From positions 105,941,186 through 106,005,185 of the forward strand of contig CM061223.1 of NCBI GenBank assembly GCA_030844895.1: 64,000 nucleotides of DNA, given 5' to 3'. Under the pieces are notes generated by a model that saw only the letters and a list, made by a program, of their open reading frames with translations, was not told the origin of the DNA and ran no database searches. A program made the translations under genes and the position numbers. Origin of the DNA: Ambrosia x helenae. Taxonomy: Eukaryota; Streptophyta; Magnoliopsida; Asterales; Asteraceae. Below are positions 11,123-22,287 of the stretch, piece by piece (the stretch's first letter is position 1; every line of letters starts with the position of its first letter).

Positions 11123-11500
11123 AATTGTATGCAGAGTTGTGTTATTTGTATTTGGATTTCGTATGTTGTGTTATTTTGTATTTGGATTTTCGTATGTTTC
11201 CATGGATGTTAAAGGATTTATGTTTAATTTGGATTTTCTATGACGTTTTGTATTTTACTTTTACAATTTTTCATCAATTTGTACACTATTCAGAACTCTG
11301 GCCAAACAGATACATTCATTCAGCACATAATAGTTCAGAGGGGTAAAATAGTCATTCTGCACAGTCATTCTGTACAGTCATTCAGAGATACAGCCAAACA
11401 GCTCTTATTGATTCAGCACTTACTGGTTCAGAGCCTCTTAACCATTCAGACCTCTTATTGATTCAGCACTTACTGGTTCAGCACTTGCCAAACAGCCCCT

Positions 11501-12600
11501 TTATTTTATTCCTATAAAAAATCACTAAATTTTAACAACTCTATGGACTTTTATATTCAAAAGTTATGCTTGGGGGACTTCAATAAGAAAAAAATTAAAA
11601 GTATAATAAAAAAAAGTAAAAGTATTTTACTTTTTTTAATGGCATTTGCCTTTTTAATAAAAGAAGTACAGTTGTTTGATTAATTTTTGTTATAATTATA
11701 TTTTTTTTTGAAAGGTTTAGATCAATGAAAATCCTTATACAACCCTAACCTATTAGTCCCAAGTTCGAATCCCTACCCACGCACCGGTGTCCTCCTTGCC
11801 TAAGCTCAAACCGTCACGGAGAATTTTTTTGTGGTGTGCATGGATCGAACCTGTGACCTCCCCCCAGGATGGAAACCCCTAAGGGAAAACCCACCCTACC
11901 TCAAACCAGCTGAGCTGGAGATCATTGGCAATTATTTTTTATTTGATGAGCCATTTGAAAAATAAAAATGATACGTGTCAACAAACAATTGAGAGTAAAG
12001 GTGTAGTTTCCAAAAGTTGCGATCAAATCGCAACTGGCCATAGGGTAATTAGCTTTTTTGTGACTGTCTGTATATTATTCTAGTTTCAAGTGTCGGTAAA
12101 GAAAAAGAGTTAGATAAAATAATAATTTTTAGGGCATGTGTAGTGGGGATTTTATTGGGCTCCATAGGGCTTTACTGGTTTAGACATAATTAGTGACTTG
12201 GCTATACATGATTAATGAATTACCTGAACACTTTGTGTTTTCCTGTATGAATAAAACCCCACAAAAAATAGTCGTTTTTTTCTCCGTTTTTATATAGAAT
12301 TATGGTACTCATTGGAAAAAAAATAAAGCGCTCGTTAATTTGGTGTAATTTTTTATAAAAAAATCCCGTATATAAAAATATAAACGTTTAAAAATTATGG
12401 AAGGAAACATAAGAGAGAAAAATCCAATTTTGTTTTTTAAGTTTTTTTTTTCTCTAAAATCACTTAATGTCACATGACATGCCATTTTTAAGTTTAATTT
12501 TATATCATTAATGACATGTCATTGCCACATTGCACACTCAAGGGGGGGGGGATGCCCTTTTAAGTGCCATATGAGATTTATTGCTTTCAATTATTATAAC
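11501..12600. repeat. Segmental-duplication copy 2 (non-coding)
   Basis: Resumes the copy 1 text directly after the Harbinger 3' end. It carries its own SINE-like insert (about 11713-11930) and lacks the copy 1 SINE. From about 12170 it runs through a long copy of the dispersed repeat with gtgacttgg, tatggtactc and ctcgttaatttggtgtaat motifs. Confidence 0.75.
11713..11930 (-). mobile_element. SINE-like insert, reverse orientation
   Basis: Absent from the matching place in copy 1 (about 6230). On the minus strand it starts near an A-box-like TAGCTCAGCTGGTTTGA-type sequence in the reverse of 11905-11925, has a B-box-like GGTTCGATCC (reverse of 11845-11855), and ends in an A-run (T-run on the plus strand at 11701-11710). 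The target duplication is blurred by AT-rich sequence. Confidence 0.5.
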
Positions 12601-12632
12601 TAAGTGAAATCCCGTGTGAAAACACGGGAAGA
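12600..12632 (-). mobile_element. Possible Helitron 3' terminus (minus strand)
   Basis: On the minus strand a CCCGTGT...ACACGGG hairpin is followed by ATTTCACTTAG and then T. Hairpin position and spacing match Helitron 3' ends, but the last bases are CTTAG rather than CTRR. The same hairpin and 3' tail occur at 52737-52775. No 5' partner was identified. Confidence 0.35.
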
Positions 12633-12659
12633 CTAAATCCAACTAAGCTGAAAACAACA

Positions 12660-12869
12660 TTCAATGAATGGATCACATATGTACTAACAGATGTAAGATA
12701 TATTAATATTTTAAGATTTGATGTACTAACAGATTTTAGATATATTAATATTTTAAATTTTGATGTACTAACAGATGTTAGACATATTAATGTTTTAAGC
12801 TTTGATATACAAACAGATGTTAGATTAAATGTACTAATGAATGACCCACATATGTACTAACATATGTAA
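12660..12869 (+). repeat. Minisatellite, left half (interrupted by a Helitron)
   Basis: Roughly 47-bp units with gatgtactaacagatg and atattaatattttaag, grouped in a longer unit bounded by gaatgacccacatatg. The array resumes at 15488 with the same units. The last unit breaks at 12869 and continues at 15488. Confidence 0.85.
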
Positions 12870-13329
12870 TCTATAATCTATCTATAATCTATAATCTATA
12901 ATCTATAATCTATAATACATTATAAAGGAGGAGTGATGTACAACATGGTCATTTTCACCTCCGTACAACTTAAGAAGCAACATGTATAACATATTTAAGC
13001 AAAAAAATTAAGGGTATTATTCGCATAGTTGTGACAATTAAGACACTTAGGAGGGTAGATTAGTAAATTTAACATAATCCTATACCTCACATCCTAAAAT
13101 CTTATCCTAATTATGCCCTTATGTCTAACTTTTAAAACACAAAATACAACTTAACTTATGATGCATCTTAAATGTGAGACCTTTCAACCCCCCATCTATA
13201 TTATTATATATACTTCATTTGAACAATTTCTTGAATGCTAATAGTCTTTTCATAACCCCGAACAAAATCTTAGAGCTAATTTCATGTTTTGAAACATTGT
13301 TTTGTCCAAAAAATTTATGTCTTCATTAG

Positions 13330-14083
13330 ATGAGAAGAGAAAAAAATCAATGAGAAGTTAAGACGCTTGCAAGATATGGTTCACGGATGCTACAAGGTAT
13401 AAAGATATGAGTTAATCTTTATATATATATATACATTTTTTTCTACTTGTTCATATTTTCTTTGACAATTACAAAAATTTATCTTCATAATATATCATTT
13501 TTTGCTCCATTTAAATTTAGTTATTTGCTATAGACAATGGGAATGCCAGTGATGTTGGATGTAATAATCAACTATGTTGGATCGTTGCAGAATCAAATTG
13601 AGGTAATTTAATTGTGCAGCTAACAATTAAAACAATAAACAAACAATATTCAAAATTATTGATGAGAAAATATTTTTCAAAATTAATTAGTACAGTTTTT
13701 CTCTTCTTTGTGCATTTTTAGTTTCACTCCATGACGCTTTCAGAAGCCAGCATGTTCTATGACCTATTGACCTCAACTCTACTGAATTGGATGATATGGC
13801 CCATATGAAGGTGACATGTGGCTTTCCTAACTATCCTTGTTATAAAGTTGTTTATCTTGAATCATATATATTGTTAACTAAATACAACAGACAAAATTAT
13901 AAATATAACATTCTAGATTTGCTAATACGTTTCTAATATATTATAAATATTACTTCCACTTACTGCATGAGATGAAACCTGATGTTGCAGGGAACAAATG
14001 GACATGAAGGACAGATGATGGAGAGGATGGTTGGAGAAGGGTATGGAGACATTCCTCAATTCCAATCAACATGGTCTCCTTGA
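13330..14083 (+). pseudogene. BEE/CIB-type bHLH transcription factor gene fragment captured by the Helitron
   Basis: Four exon pieces with introns survive. Piece 1, ending at 13396, reads KINEKLRRLQDMVHGCYK (basic region/helix 1 end) before GT. Piece 2 (13534-13602) reads TMGMPVMLDVIINYVGSLQN then QIE (loop/helix 2). Piece 3 (13722-13810) reads FHSMTLSEASMFYD, then a small insertion near 13765-13772 shifts frame before STELDDMAHMK. Piece 4 (13991-14083) reads GTNGHEGQMMERMVGEGYGD and ends STWSP plus TGA. Order and splice junctions match BEE1/BEE3/CIB-like bHLH proteins (family knowledge). The N-terminal half is missing, so no DNA-binding protein can be made. Intact introns show capture at DNA level. 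Confidence 0.8.
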
Positions 14084-14159
14084 ACGCCATGAAATAGTTA
14101 ACTCTATAAATCTATATATGCATGCTCAAATATAACTTTATACGTAAACTATATTTGTT

Positions 14160-15260
14160 CTAATTTGTTTTAACTATATTGATTACTAATTTGTTTGGTC
14201 CAATATATTTGTTATGGCGTTTGTCAAACTAACATAAAATGAGAGTATCTATGTAAATCATTGACTCCGCTGCATCTCGCGGGTGTCCTAAAATAATAGA
14301 AATATTACTGTTATAGTCTTATAAATAGTTGTCATGTATTTAGTACATAAATAATCTTATGGTCATTAAAAGATACAACGCCACTTCACTACGCTAAGTA
14401 CCGCTCTACGATGGCATACTTATGTGCCTTCGAGATACATAATTATAAAATTGATGAGGAAATTAACAATAATGTGGTGACTCTTTACATTCATAACCTC
14501 CATGTCTTTATTATGTTTGTATCAATGTTATAGTCTTATAAATAGTTGTCATGTATTTAGTACATAAATAATGTGGTGACTCTTCACATACATAACTTAC
14601 ATATCTTTCAATGTTTATAGTAAATAAATTACATCATATATTATGTATTTATATCTTCTTTTTAAATTTATGTGGTTGCAGGATGGTATGATGTGACACT
14701 TCTGCACACAAATGAATATGTAGGCTTGAAGTTTGCCAACACACCCAACCTATGACACGTTTCAACCCATTAAAGTGAGCGATATATGTAGGCTTGACTT
14801 TTATACAAGCAAATATGGTAGAGATACTTCATGAGCAACGTCATCATCTTCCTCGATGGTTTTTTGTTTTTTCCGCTACTATAAGCTTCTAGGAATAGAA
14901 TTTAAGTTTCTGATCTCACGAAGTCACCAATTGTTTACATATCCAAAAAGAAGACAAGTTCATATCAGTCGATTTGGTAGTTTTAACTATATTGATTACT
15001 AATTTGTTTGGTCCAATATATTTGTTACGTCGCTTGTCAAACTAACATAAAACGAGAGTATCTATGTAAATCATTGACTCCGCTGCATCTCGCGGGTGCC
15101 CTAAAATAATAGAAATATGTTGAACACTACAAACTGCATTTTAGTAATTACATCACTTCCACTACAATCTTATGGTCATTAAGAGATACAACGCCACTTC
15201 ACTAGCTAAGTACCGCTCTACGATGGCATACTTATCTACCTTCGAGATACATAAAAGGGT
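14160..15260 (+). repeat. Internal duplication inside the Helitron
   Basis: About 290 bp at 14170-14460 recur at 14985-15254 (gattactaatttgtttggtc, gactccgctgcatctcgcgg, taccgctctacgatggcata). A shorter third part (tagtcttataaatagttgtc) repeats near 14525. Confidence 0.8.
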
Positions 15261-15487
15261 CCCACCGAAGGACGTGGGCCAATCTAAGGGTGTTGTAAGG
15301 AATAGTACGGCCTATTGTGATGTACCCATTTAAAATATTCATAAGATATACTTATGAATTTCAGTTTTTGATAACATATATTTTATACATCGTTGTTTTC
15401 TACTTTAACATAACGAATAACCAACAAACACAATGCACAAGGGGCAAAACAGATGCACCCGCCGCAACGCGCGGGCATTCCTACTAG

Positions 15488-15650
15488 TATATATTAATAT
15501 TTAAGGCTTTGATGTACTAACAAATGTAAGATATATTAATATTTTAACTTTGATGTATTAACAGATGTTAAGTATATTAATATTTTAAGCTTTGATATAC
15601 TAACATAAGTTAGATTAAATATATTAATGAATGACCCACATATTGAGTTT
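15488..15650 (+). repeat. Minisatellite, right half
   Basis: Continues the array of 12660-12869 after the Helitron, ending again in gaatgacccacatat. Confidence 0.85.
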
Positions 15651-16184
15651 ATGGAACATACTCTCCATCTGTTGAAACCAACCACTACTAGTTTCAACAG
15701 ACCTTCTTCACAATAGACTATGTTTCTTAATCAACAGATATTATCTTCAAACAGTCTTTACATATCAACAGTCTTCAATAGACCTTTCTCACCAAAGTGA
15801 TCTATTAATTTTTACTATTAAAATACATCTTTGTACTGAATTTCATAAATATAAACTCTTATACATGTCATTTCACTAAAAGAATCATTAACTAACTATA
15901 AAATGCCAATTAGAGCAATGATAAACTAACCACAATTCCACAAATTACTTAACAGTCATAGTTATGGCGAGAACCATACTAATAGCAGTATTATACAATT
16001 CTGGAGTGGAGTGCTTTTAACAAAGACATATTACGTTGAACCCTACCTAAACTTTGCTAATAGAGGTTCTCTATTGAACTCTGCCTTCTTTAGGTATGCA
16101 TCGCCATTGGATCTTGATACCTGCAAACCAAAACTGTTATGTTAGTTTAATAACTCCTGTCAAATAGTGGTTAACGGCGCTGAT

Positions 16185-16220
<36 letters not shown>

Positions 16221-17233
16221 GTTCAAATCTATGTCGTCATTGATTAGTAAGGTAGTCGGATGATTTTTTAATATGATAATAAGCCATCGGACCTATTTGA
16301 ACCATTTGACAACTTTTATAGAACACTAAATTCAACAAAATTTGCAACCAGCAGCAACGACTGTCCGGTTACGACCAGCAGCGACGGCTGTTTGGCTGTG
16401 ACCAGCTGCAACGGCTGCGAGTGGTTTTCTTAACTTTAGTGTCACCTAATAGTTTCATGATAGAAGTGGACTACATATATCGGCTAAATAGAAGAAGAGA
16501 GTAACATGCCTTGGTTTTATTAGATGACTCTTATGTGGATCCATCAGAAGTTAAGGAATTGTTGCATCTGGAGCTATGGATATCATTTCTTTTATATTAA
16601 TGACATTTTTTTGTTAATTACTTGCATTGGGTGGCTAGGTGCAAATAATGCAAATAGCTGCTGCCCCAGCAACTACAGCAGTTGGTGGAACATTGTTCAC
16701 CTGCTGCTCTTGATTCATAATATAACAGAAGATATCACAAATTACAGCATGTCAAAAGCATTATCATTTCATAAAACAACAAATAAAACGCCAAAAACTA
16801 GAAACATCACCCGGAGAGAAGTCATAATTGCTGACTGGTGATGGATGAGCCAGAAATTTTGACTACAAGGGGAGAAAAAAGCTTCATATTCAAAAATAAA
16901 CAATGGTTCTACTTCATATTCAAAAATAAAAAATATCAATAGTTGATACATTCAAACACACTTTATGCTCTACTTTTAATTGTTTGTCATTGCTCCGCTT
17001 CATGCTCTTTTCAAGATCTTCAATCCGCCTTTCCATAAACTCAATATCCTTTACAATATCAAAATATCAATATTGAGCACTTAAATCTATAGAATAAATA
17101 AATGCTCAAACGATATCCTATAGTTCAAAATCACATGTAGATCAAACAGAAAGAACCTCATAGAAAATTTATACTTTCTATCCAATTAAAACATTTGATT
17201 TATTTGTACCTCCCATGTTTTCACGGCTGCAAC
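15651..17233. other. Non-coding tract with AT microsatellite
   Basis: No supported gene. It includes an (AT)n run at about 16189-16217 and short GCAGCAACG/GGCTG repeats near 16350-16420. A minus-strand stretch near 16975-17040 reads DIEFMERRIEDLEKSMKRSN and might be another degraded exon, but I cannot assign it. Confidence 0.4.
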
Positions 17234-18040
17234 TCATATAGAGTGCAATTTGGTAAAGCTATCAGCTCGACCTAAAGATTGGCAACGTGAAGGACCATTG
17301 CTGATGCTTTTCCCATCAGATGAGCTGCTACGATTGATGGGATTAGGTGGCCTTAAAGTATCTTCCAACACTCTAAGTCGCAAATGATATTTTTTTTCCT
17401 AAGATTATATAGAAAAACTTAATACAGATAACATTAAAGGAAAGCTAAAAGTGGCAATTTTGATTTGTTTACATATAAATGAGTTTGCTCATAAGTCTTA
17501 GCTCTCAAATAAAAGCACATCATTAAAACAGGATACATGGGTCAAAAGGGGTGAGTCGTCCAATAAATAACATTAATTATTCTTAAACCTTTTTTTACAA
17601 TGAACAAAAAGATTTTTGCAGACAAAAACCAACCAAGCCCAATGCATTTTAACCCCTACAAAAAACGACCTTTTTCAACCTGACCCGTATGGACCCGTTA
17701 CCAAACCACCCCATTTTGCCACCTCTAAGAAATGTCGTTTATCACATAGCTACTTTTAACTTGTGCTTTAGATCTCGCAGCACACTCAGTTATGGCTAGC
17801 TTATCCCGCAACTGTTGCATCACACCCTATTAACGAAAGAGTAAAATAGTCAAACCAAGAAACTGGCAAGTCAATAAATGAGAGGAAAATAAATTTTATG
17901 GAAAAGAAAGTTCCGGAACCGCTGTTCCATTATACCTACAAGAACCTTCTTTCATCAAGCCATTGTTTTACTGACATCACTTTATCATTAGCATCTTTCC
18001 ACTCATTAGCTACCACATTTGCCACTCTATTAGCATTAAC
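17234..18040 (-). pseudogene. MAP70-like (microtubule-associated protein 70) gene fragment
   Basis: Three exon pieces read on the minus strand in the right order. 18040-17936: ANRVANVVANEWKDANDKVM then SVKQWLDERRFL, with a TAG where a splice-site CAG would be expected. About 17828-17764: MQQLRDKLAITECAARSKAQ. 17398-17234: KKYHLRLRVLEDTLR and later SISNGPSRCQSLGRADSF, then TGA. These resemble consecutive segments of the plant MAP70 coiled-coil microtubule-binding family (identified from memory of the family). Introns are kept, while stops and small indels interrupt the frame. The 5' half and the C-terminus are absent. It lies in TE-dense DNA, so TE capture is plausible but no border pair was found. 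Confidence 0.65.
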
Positions 18041-18965
18041 CTTATATGTTTAAATAGTATATTAAATTAACCAAAAGCGAGTGAAACAAACCTGAATTTC
18101 TTCAATGGCGAAACATCAACAACCTTAACACGATTGACAGCTCCCCTTACAATAGTTGACTGATTCCTCATGTTTTCCTCGACAATAACATGTAATCAAA
18201 ATGTTTAAAAAATAATATATTATCATGTTCATTTACAACACATTAACATGTTGCAAAATCTATGTTGATGGGTTGACGGTTACCTGTGCTGCTTGCTGCC
18301 AAAATGGATCGACCAGACCACGTCGAACGGTTCACGCCTCTCAAACTTGTAATCAGATTTTTGTTCCCTGTTAATTGGAAAACAATAATTGGTAAAACAG
18401 GAATAAAATCAGTTAGTCATGATGTTTAACCATTAATATTGAATTCCATTTAGCAAAAGAATTATCAAGTAGCGAATCAGTAATAAGCCTTTTATTAGAC
18501 ACTTTATGAAGCTATCAAGAACAATATCTTAGGGTCTTTTAGTGACCTTCAATCTAACAATAGCAAGACTGGCATTTAGGTACCTGGCGTAATATTTTAA
18601 TAAACTATATAACTTGAAGCTGTTTTAAGACTGTAAACAGATAATTGTTTCAGCTGCATAATCTCATTTGGTGCTCTCTTTAGCAGTTTATGTTTATGTT
18701 TTATTTAGATATAATAACAGTTTTTATAATAACAGCTGCAAGAATACGGCCTGTTCTTGCAACTGCTGGTGCTCCAAAGTCTCTTGTAAATGTTTACTAA
18801 GGTCTGTTCCAAAGTCTATTTACTAATTTATAATAAAAAAAATTATTAATAATATTTTTATTATTATTGCCCAATATTCGTTCTCTCGTGAACCAAACTC
18901 AGGTGTATGTATAGGTTTCAATTATTCTCTTTGTTTCTATAAAAAAAATTCCCTATTTACGTAAG
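18041..18965. other. Non-coding tract between the MAP70 fragment and a LINE
   Basis: No gene is recognised. A possible degraded exon (minus strand, about 18280-18362, with acceptor and donor-like ends) could not be assigned. The tract ends with one copy of the LINE target duplication at 18951-18965. Confidence 0.3.
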
Positions 18966-19589
18966 TTTTTTTTTTTTGAAAATTGAACTTCATTAAAACA
19001 AACCAAAACCGACAACTATCACCAAGACGGAGATAGAAGCCGAAAACCAAGACAATACAAAGTCAAAGATCACATTACATCAAACAAACACTATCTATCC
19101 CAATCCACTACCCCCCCCCCCTTTAAACGACCGTGCCACGTAACCATTGTTTAACCGAAGCAACCTGGAAGACAGCATTCGTACCAAATGACCAAACCCA
19201 GTTATCATCTCTTTCCTCCAAATTGACCGCTTGGAGCTGAGCCTCTAGCATCTGCTTGTCCAGAAGCTCACCTGCAGAAGACGGAGCCCGAATCCAATCC
19301 CAAAATAACACCCGAGATGTCCCTATATACTTCACTCTATCAGCGATCAAGGCACGTTAGGATTTTTCAAGAGTAAAAAGAGAAGGGTACATAGCTTTTA
19401 GCGGTTGAACACCCAACCACGTATCCAACCAAAACCTTAATTGACCTCCGTTACCAAGACTACCACAAATAACGTCGTTTAGACCCACCCCTCAACCTTA
19501 TGCTTATTCCAAAACGAAACACAATTCTTCCAAACACCCATAATGGCATTATTAACTGAAGCAATACCCCAACACCTAGAAGACCCATG
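18966..19589 (-). mobile_element. 5'-truncated L1-type LINE
   Basis: On the minus strand a late LINE ORF2 segment is readable (LFTLEKSNRA, then MIADRVKYIGTSRVLFWDWI and NWVWSFGTNAVFQVASVKQW), corresponding to the region before the RT zinc-binding domain, with stops. A 3' UTR and an A-tail follow (T-run at 18967-18977). It is flanked by CCCTATTTACGTAAG (18951-18965) and CCCTAATTACGTAAG (19590-19604), a 15-bp target duplication with one mismatch. Confidence 0.8.
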
Positions 19590-19604
19590 CCCTAATTACG
19601 TAAG

Positions 19605-20403
19605 TAGTGCTGTTTTGTTTTATTATAGCTGGAATGAATTATGAGTTGTGTTTTGTTTTGTTTAGGATATCGAGAACTAAATGAGAGATTTCACATAAGT
19701 CAAGCGTGATGAGCATCACAGTTTTCAGCCATCACGGCCGGCCGTGATATTTTAGACGGGGCGGTGATCGTGATGGTCACGGTCATCACAGAGTGGCCAT
19801 CACGGACCACCCCGTCCACCCTAATAGATAGATAATATTATACTTCCTATATTTAGCAACTTCACATTGTGAGTGTAACAATACTGTTGCTCTACAGTAC
19901 CGCAAACAAATTTTTTTTTGGAGATACGTGCATGTTGTACCGTACAACCGACCACAGCAAACCCTACGTACAAGACCTTACTCTGTTCTTTTTCTATCTA
20001 AACCAAAGGCCCGACACTTATTTCTCTCTTAAAAGGCAGCACCGCCCTTCTCTTTCTTCTCTCTAACCATTTTCCGGCAACTGTTTCGTTCGCCGGCGAA
20101 TTGGCTTTTGCGGCGCTACAACAGTCCCATTTCGAGACAAAGGGGGGGGGGAGAGATGAATTTGGTGCTTTCTAGGTACCTATATTTAGGGGGATTTTAA
20201 AGCCCATTGTGGCATTCTTTTCCTCCGGTTGTGACGGTGTGGAGGGCAGGGCGACCCGTTGCCGGTGGTCGGTTCATCCGACAACCGTCTTAGGCGACGG
20301 CGGTGGTGGTACAACCAACCAAGCTCGGCTTGATGATGATGACAACATTTTGCTTAGCAGGTATGTTGGTTCGATTATGGTTTGTTGTCTTGGTTGTAAA
20401 ACC
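19605..20403. other. Non-coding tract with a palindromic GC-rich block
   Basis: At 19705-19820 the sequence is rich in inverted ATCACGG/CCGTGAT motifs (MITE-like arms, no clear TIR). 20040-20400 is unusually GC-rich, with CGGCGG and GGTGGT runs like the 5' region of a gene, but no convincing protein is seen. Confidence 0.3.
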
Positions 20404-21205
20404 TAAGTTTTTGGTATCATCTCTGATGTTGTTTTACTTTATGATGGTGGTATAAACAATAACTTCTTGGGATAATTTGAGCCTTGGAGACTGTTGTATG
20501 CATTGACCATGCTCATTTATGATATGTAAGACAACATATCATAAATTGTGGCATCCTATTGTTATTGCGCCTTCAACTGTCGTTCTGGGCAATGATGACA
20601 AAATCGTTTTTCCATAGCTATGACGCTTGCTATTGGCTTTGCATACTGGCTGTGAAGGCGATGTCAATAATAATGCATTGACAAACCAACGAGCTGATTT
20701 GTTGCCATATTGCGTATGCGCTTTTTTGATGTCTGGGCCATTTGAGACCGCTGAATGCGCCTATTGTCAAAGTTAACTTTTTGGTATCATCTCTAATGTT
20801 GTTTTACTTTATGATGGTGGTGTAAACCATAACTTTTTTGGGTAATTTCAGCCTTGGAGACTGTTGTATGTATTGATGCTCATTTATGATAATATAATAG
20901 TGACGCCTTAAGGCCATTTTTATGCCAGGATGTTTGCTGATAAATGTGGTATTTCCTTTATCATTGTGGCGTCCTGTTGTTATTGCGCATTCAATTGTCG
21001 TTCTGGGTCAAGATGACAACATTGTTTTTCCAAAGCTATGACGCTTGCTATTGGCTTTGTATACTGGCTGTGAAGGCGATGTCAATAATAATGCATTGAC
21101 AACGCAACCAGCTGATTTGTTGCCATATTGCATATGCGCTTTGCTTTTCTTCGATGTCTGAGCCAATTAAGACTGCTGAACGCGCCTATTGTCAAAGTTG
21201 ATGTT
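20404..21205 (+). repeat. Tandem duplication of a ~375-425 bp non-coding unit
   Basis: 20404-20775 and 20776-21205 share ggtatcatctct, ttgttttactttatgatggt, agccttggagactgttgtat, ctatgacgcttgctattggc and ctgtgaaggcgatgtcaata in order. Neither copy encodes a recognisable protein. Confidence 0.85.
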
Positions 21206-21659
21206 AGCCATACAGAGATCATATTGACATTGTCAGTTGCATTTTCATTGTGAGCACGACAGAGACGACACGCCTAAGTTCATGTAAGTAGTCCATGTTT
21301 TAACTAACAAAGGCTGAATGTTTGCTGATCAATTTTAGAAGGCCATAGCAGGGTTCAGAATCAAAAACACTATGGGTAACTTTAATTTACTTTTTTTCCT
21401 TTCCTTTAGGCATACATATACCTCCTAACAGTTCGACGATTAGGTAAGATTCAGATCAATTACATACTGAATTTTTATCATATGGTTTTTAATATGAGTA
21501 ATTTTGGTTGTAGTTGTTTGGGTATTGATGACTATTATACTATATTAGTTTACAAACTAATTTGAATAGTAACCTTTTAAATGAATAGTAAATATTAATA
21601 TTTTATTTATATTATTATTTTATTTAAAAACTTTATTATATTATATACTATTAATATAT

Positions 21660-21976
21660 TATATCGATCTCGACAATACCGATACTGAACGGTACGGTAT
21701 TGGTACGGTACCGGTATGGTAAAATACCGATACCATACCGATCCCGTAACGATACTGATAATACTGAAACCATGGTTCGGTATCGGTACGGTACCGGTAT
21801 GGTATCGGTATTTTACCTTAAAATACCGATACCATACCGATCCCGTACCGATACCGATAATACCAAAACCGAAAATCCATAAATATGGGTACCGATACCG
21901 ATCCTGAAACCACTCGGTTCGGTATCGGAATCGGGACGGGACGGAATCGGTATTCGGCCTTGTATGCCCATCCCTA
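21660..21976. repeat. GGTACCG/GGTATCG repeat element (hAT-like end)
   Basis: Dense GGTAYGGTACCGGTATGG words on both strands. The right end reads ...TGCCCATCCCTA, i.e. TAGGGATGGGCA inverted, a hAT-like terminus. No clear matching left end is seen. A related block lies at 24880-25160. Confidence 0.5.
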
Positions 21977-22259
21977 ATTAATATATTATATACTATTATT
22001 TTATTCAAAAACTTTATTATATTATACACTATTAATATATTATATACTATTATTTTATTCATATTATTTTATTAAAAAAATATTATATTATATACTATTA
22101 ATATAAATAACATAATCTTATGTAATTTCGTTACAAATTTCATGTGTTACCTTATGTGTGGATTTCTTTATTTTTTTTAACGTTTACAACCAAAATAGAA
22201 TCTCGATTGTATAATTCATTGATTGATTAACACCTCATCTAAATTTCGATTGTAAAACA

Positions 22260-22287
22260 CGCAACACGCGTGATTTTATACAACTAG
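22260..22287 (+). mobile_element. Helitron 3' terminus
   Basis: A hairpin CACGC-AACAC-GCGTG is followed by ATTTTATACAACTAG and a T. This matches the Helitron 3' rule (short GC hairpin, CTRR end, host T). The 5' end was not found. Confidence 0.55.

Larger units (their letters stand above)
7704..11500 (+). mobile_element. PIF/Harbinger transposon with both ORFs
   Basis: The 3' end reads ...GCCAAACAGCCCCT at 11500, followed by TTA (11501-11503). TTA also precedes the 5' side (7701-7703), and the outside sequences match the uninterrupted copy at about 6018-6045. Inside are a Myb/SANT-like ORF1 and a DDE transposase, the standard two-gene PIF/Harbinger plan. The 3' subterminal region repeats aagtgctgaat and ctgaatggttaagagg. 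The 5' end starts GCCTCTTAATG and lacks the AGGGGCTGTTTGG terminus expected from the 3' TIR, so the outermost 13-15 bases seem lost. Position 7860-8340 is a CT/CA-rich leader with T runs. Confidence 0.8.
12870..15487 (+). mobile_element. Non-autonomous Helitron (2.6 kb) carrying bHLH exons
   Basis: Starts TCTATAATC after a host A and ends ...GCGGGCATTCCTACTAG before a host T. A GC-rich hairpin (CCCGCC...GCGGG type, about 15458-15475) lies just before the end. There is no target duplication: joining 12869 to 15488 restores one unit of the flanking minisatellite. The first ~170 bp, with cattataaaggaggagt and gacaattaagacacttagga, match the Helitron at 49059-52506 (reverse). No RepHel gene is present. 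The cargo is a bHLH gene fragment (13322-14083) and a duplicated non-coding segment. Confidence 0.85.

Noticed and set aside
14255..14295. Nested Helitron 3' end (CCGCTGCATCTCGCGGGTG then CCTAAAA)
   Set aside because: The hairpin is weak, the end does not fit CTRR plus T, and the segment is part of an internal duplication inside the larger Helitron.
16524..16841. 105-codon frame
   Set aside because: No similarity or motif recognised, no splice context, surrounded by AT-rich non-coding DNA.
20209..20406. 65-codon frame in the GC-rich leader-like region
   Set aside because: Short, no domain, no downstream exon that continues it.
21607..22062. 151-codon minus-strand frame with YRYHTGTVPIP-type repeats
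   Set aside because: It is only the translation of GGTACCG-type DNA repeats.
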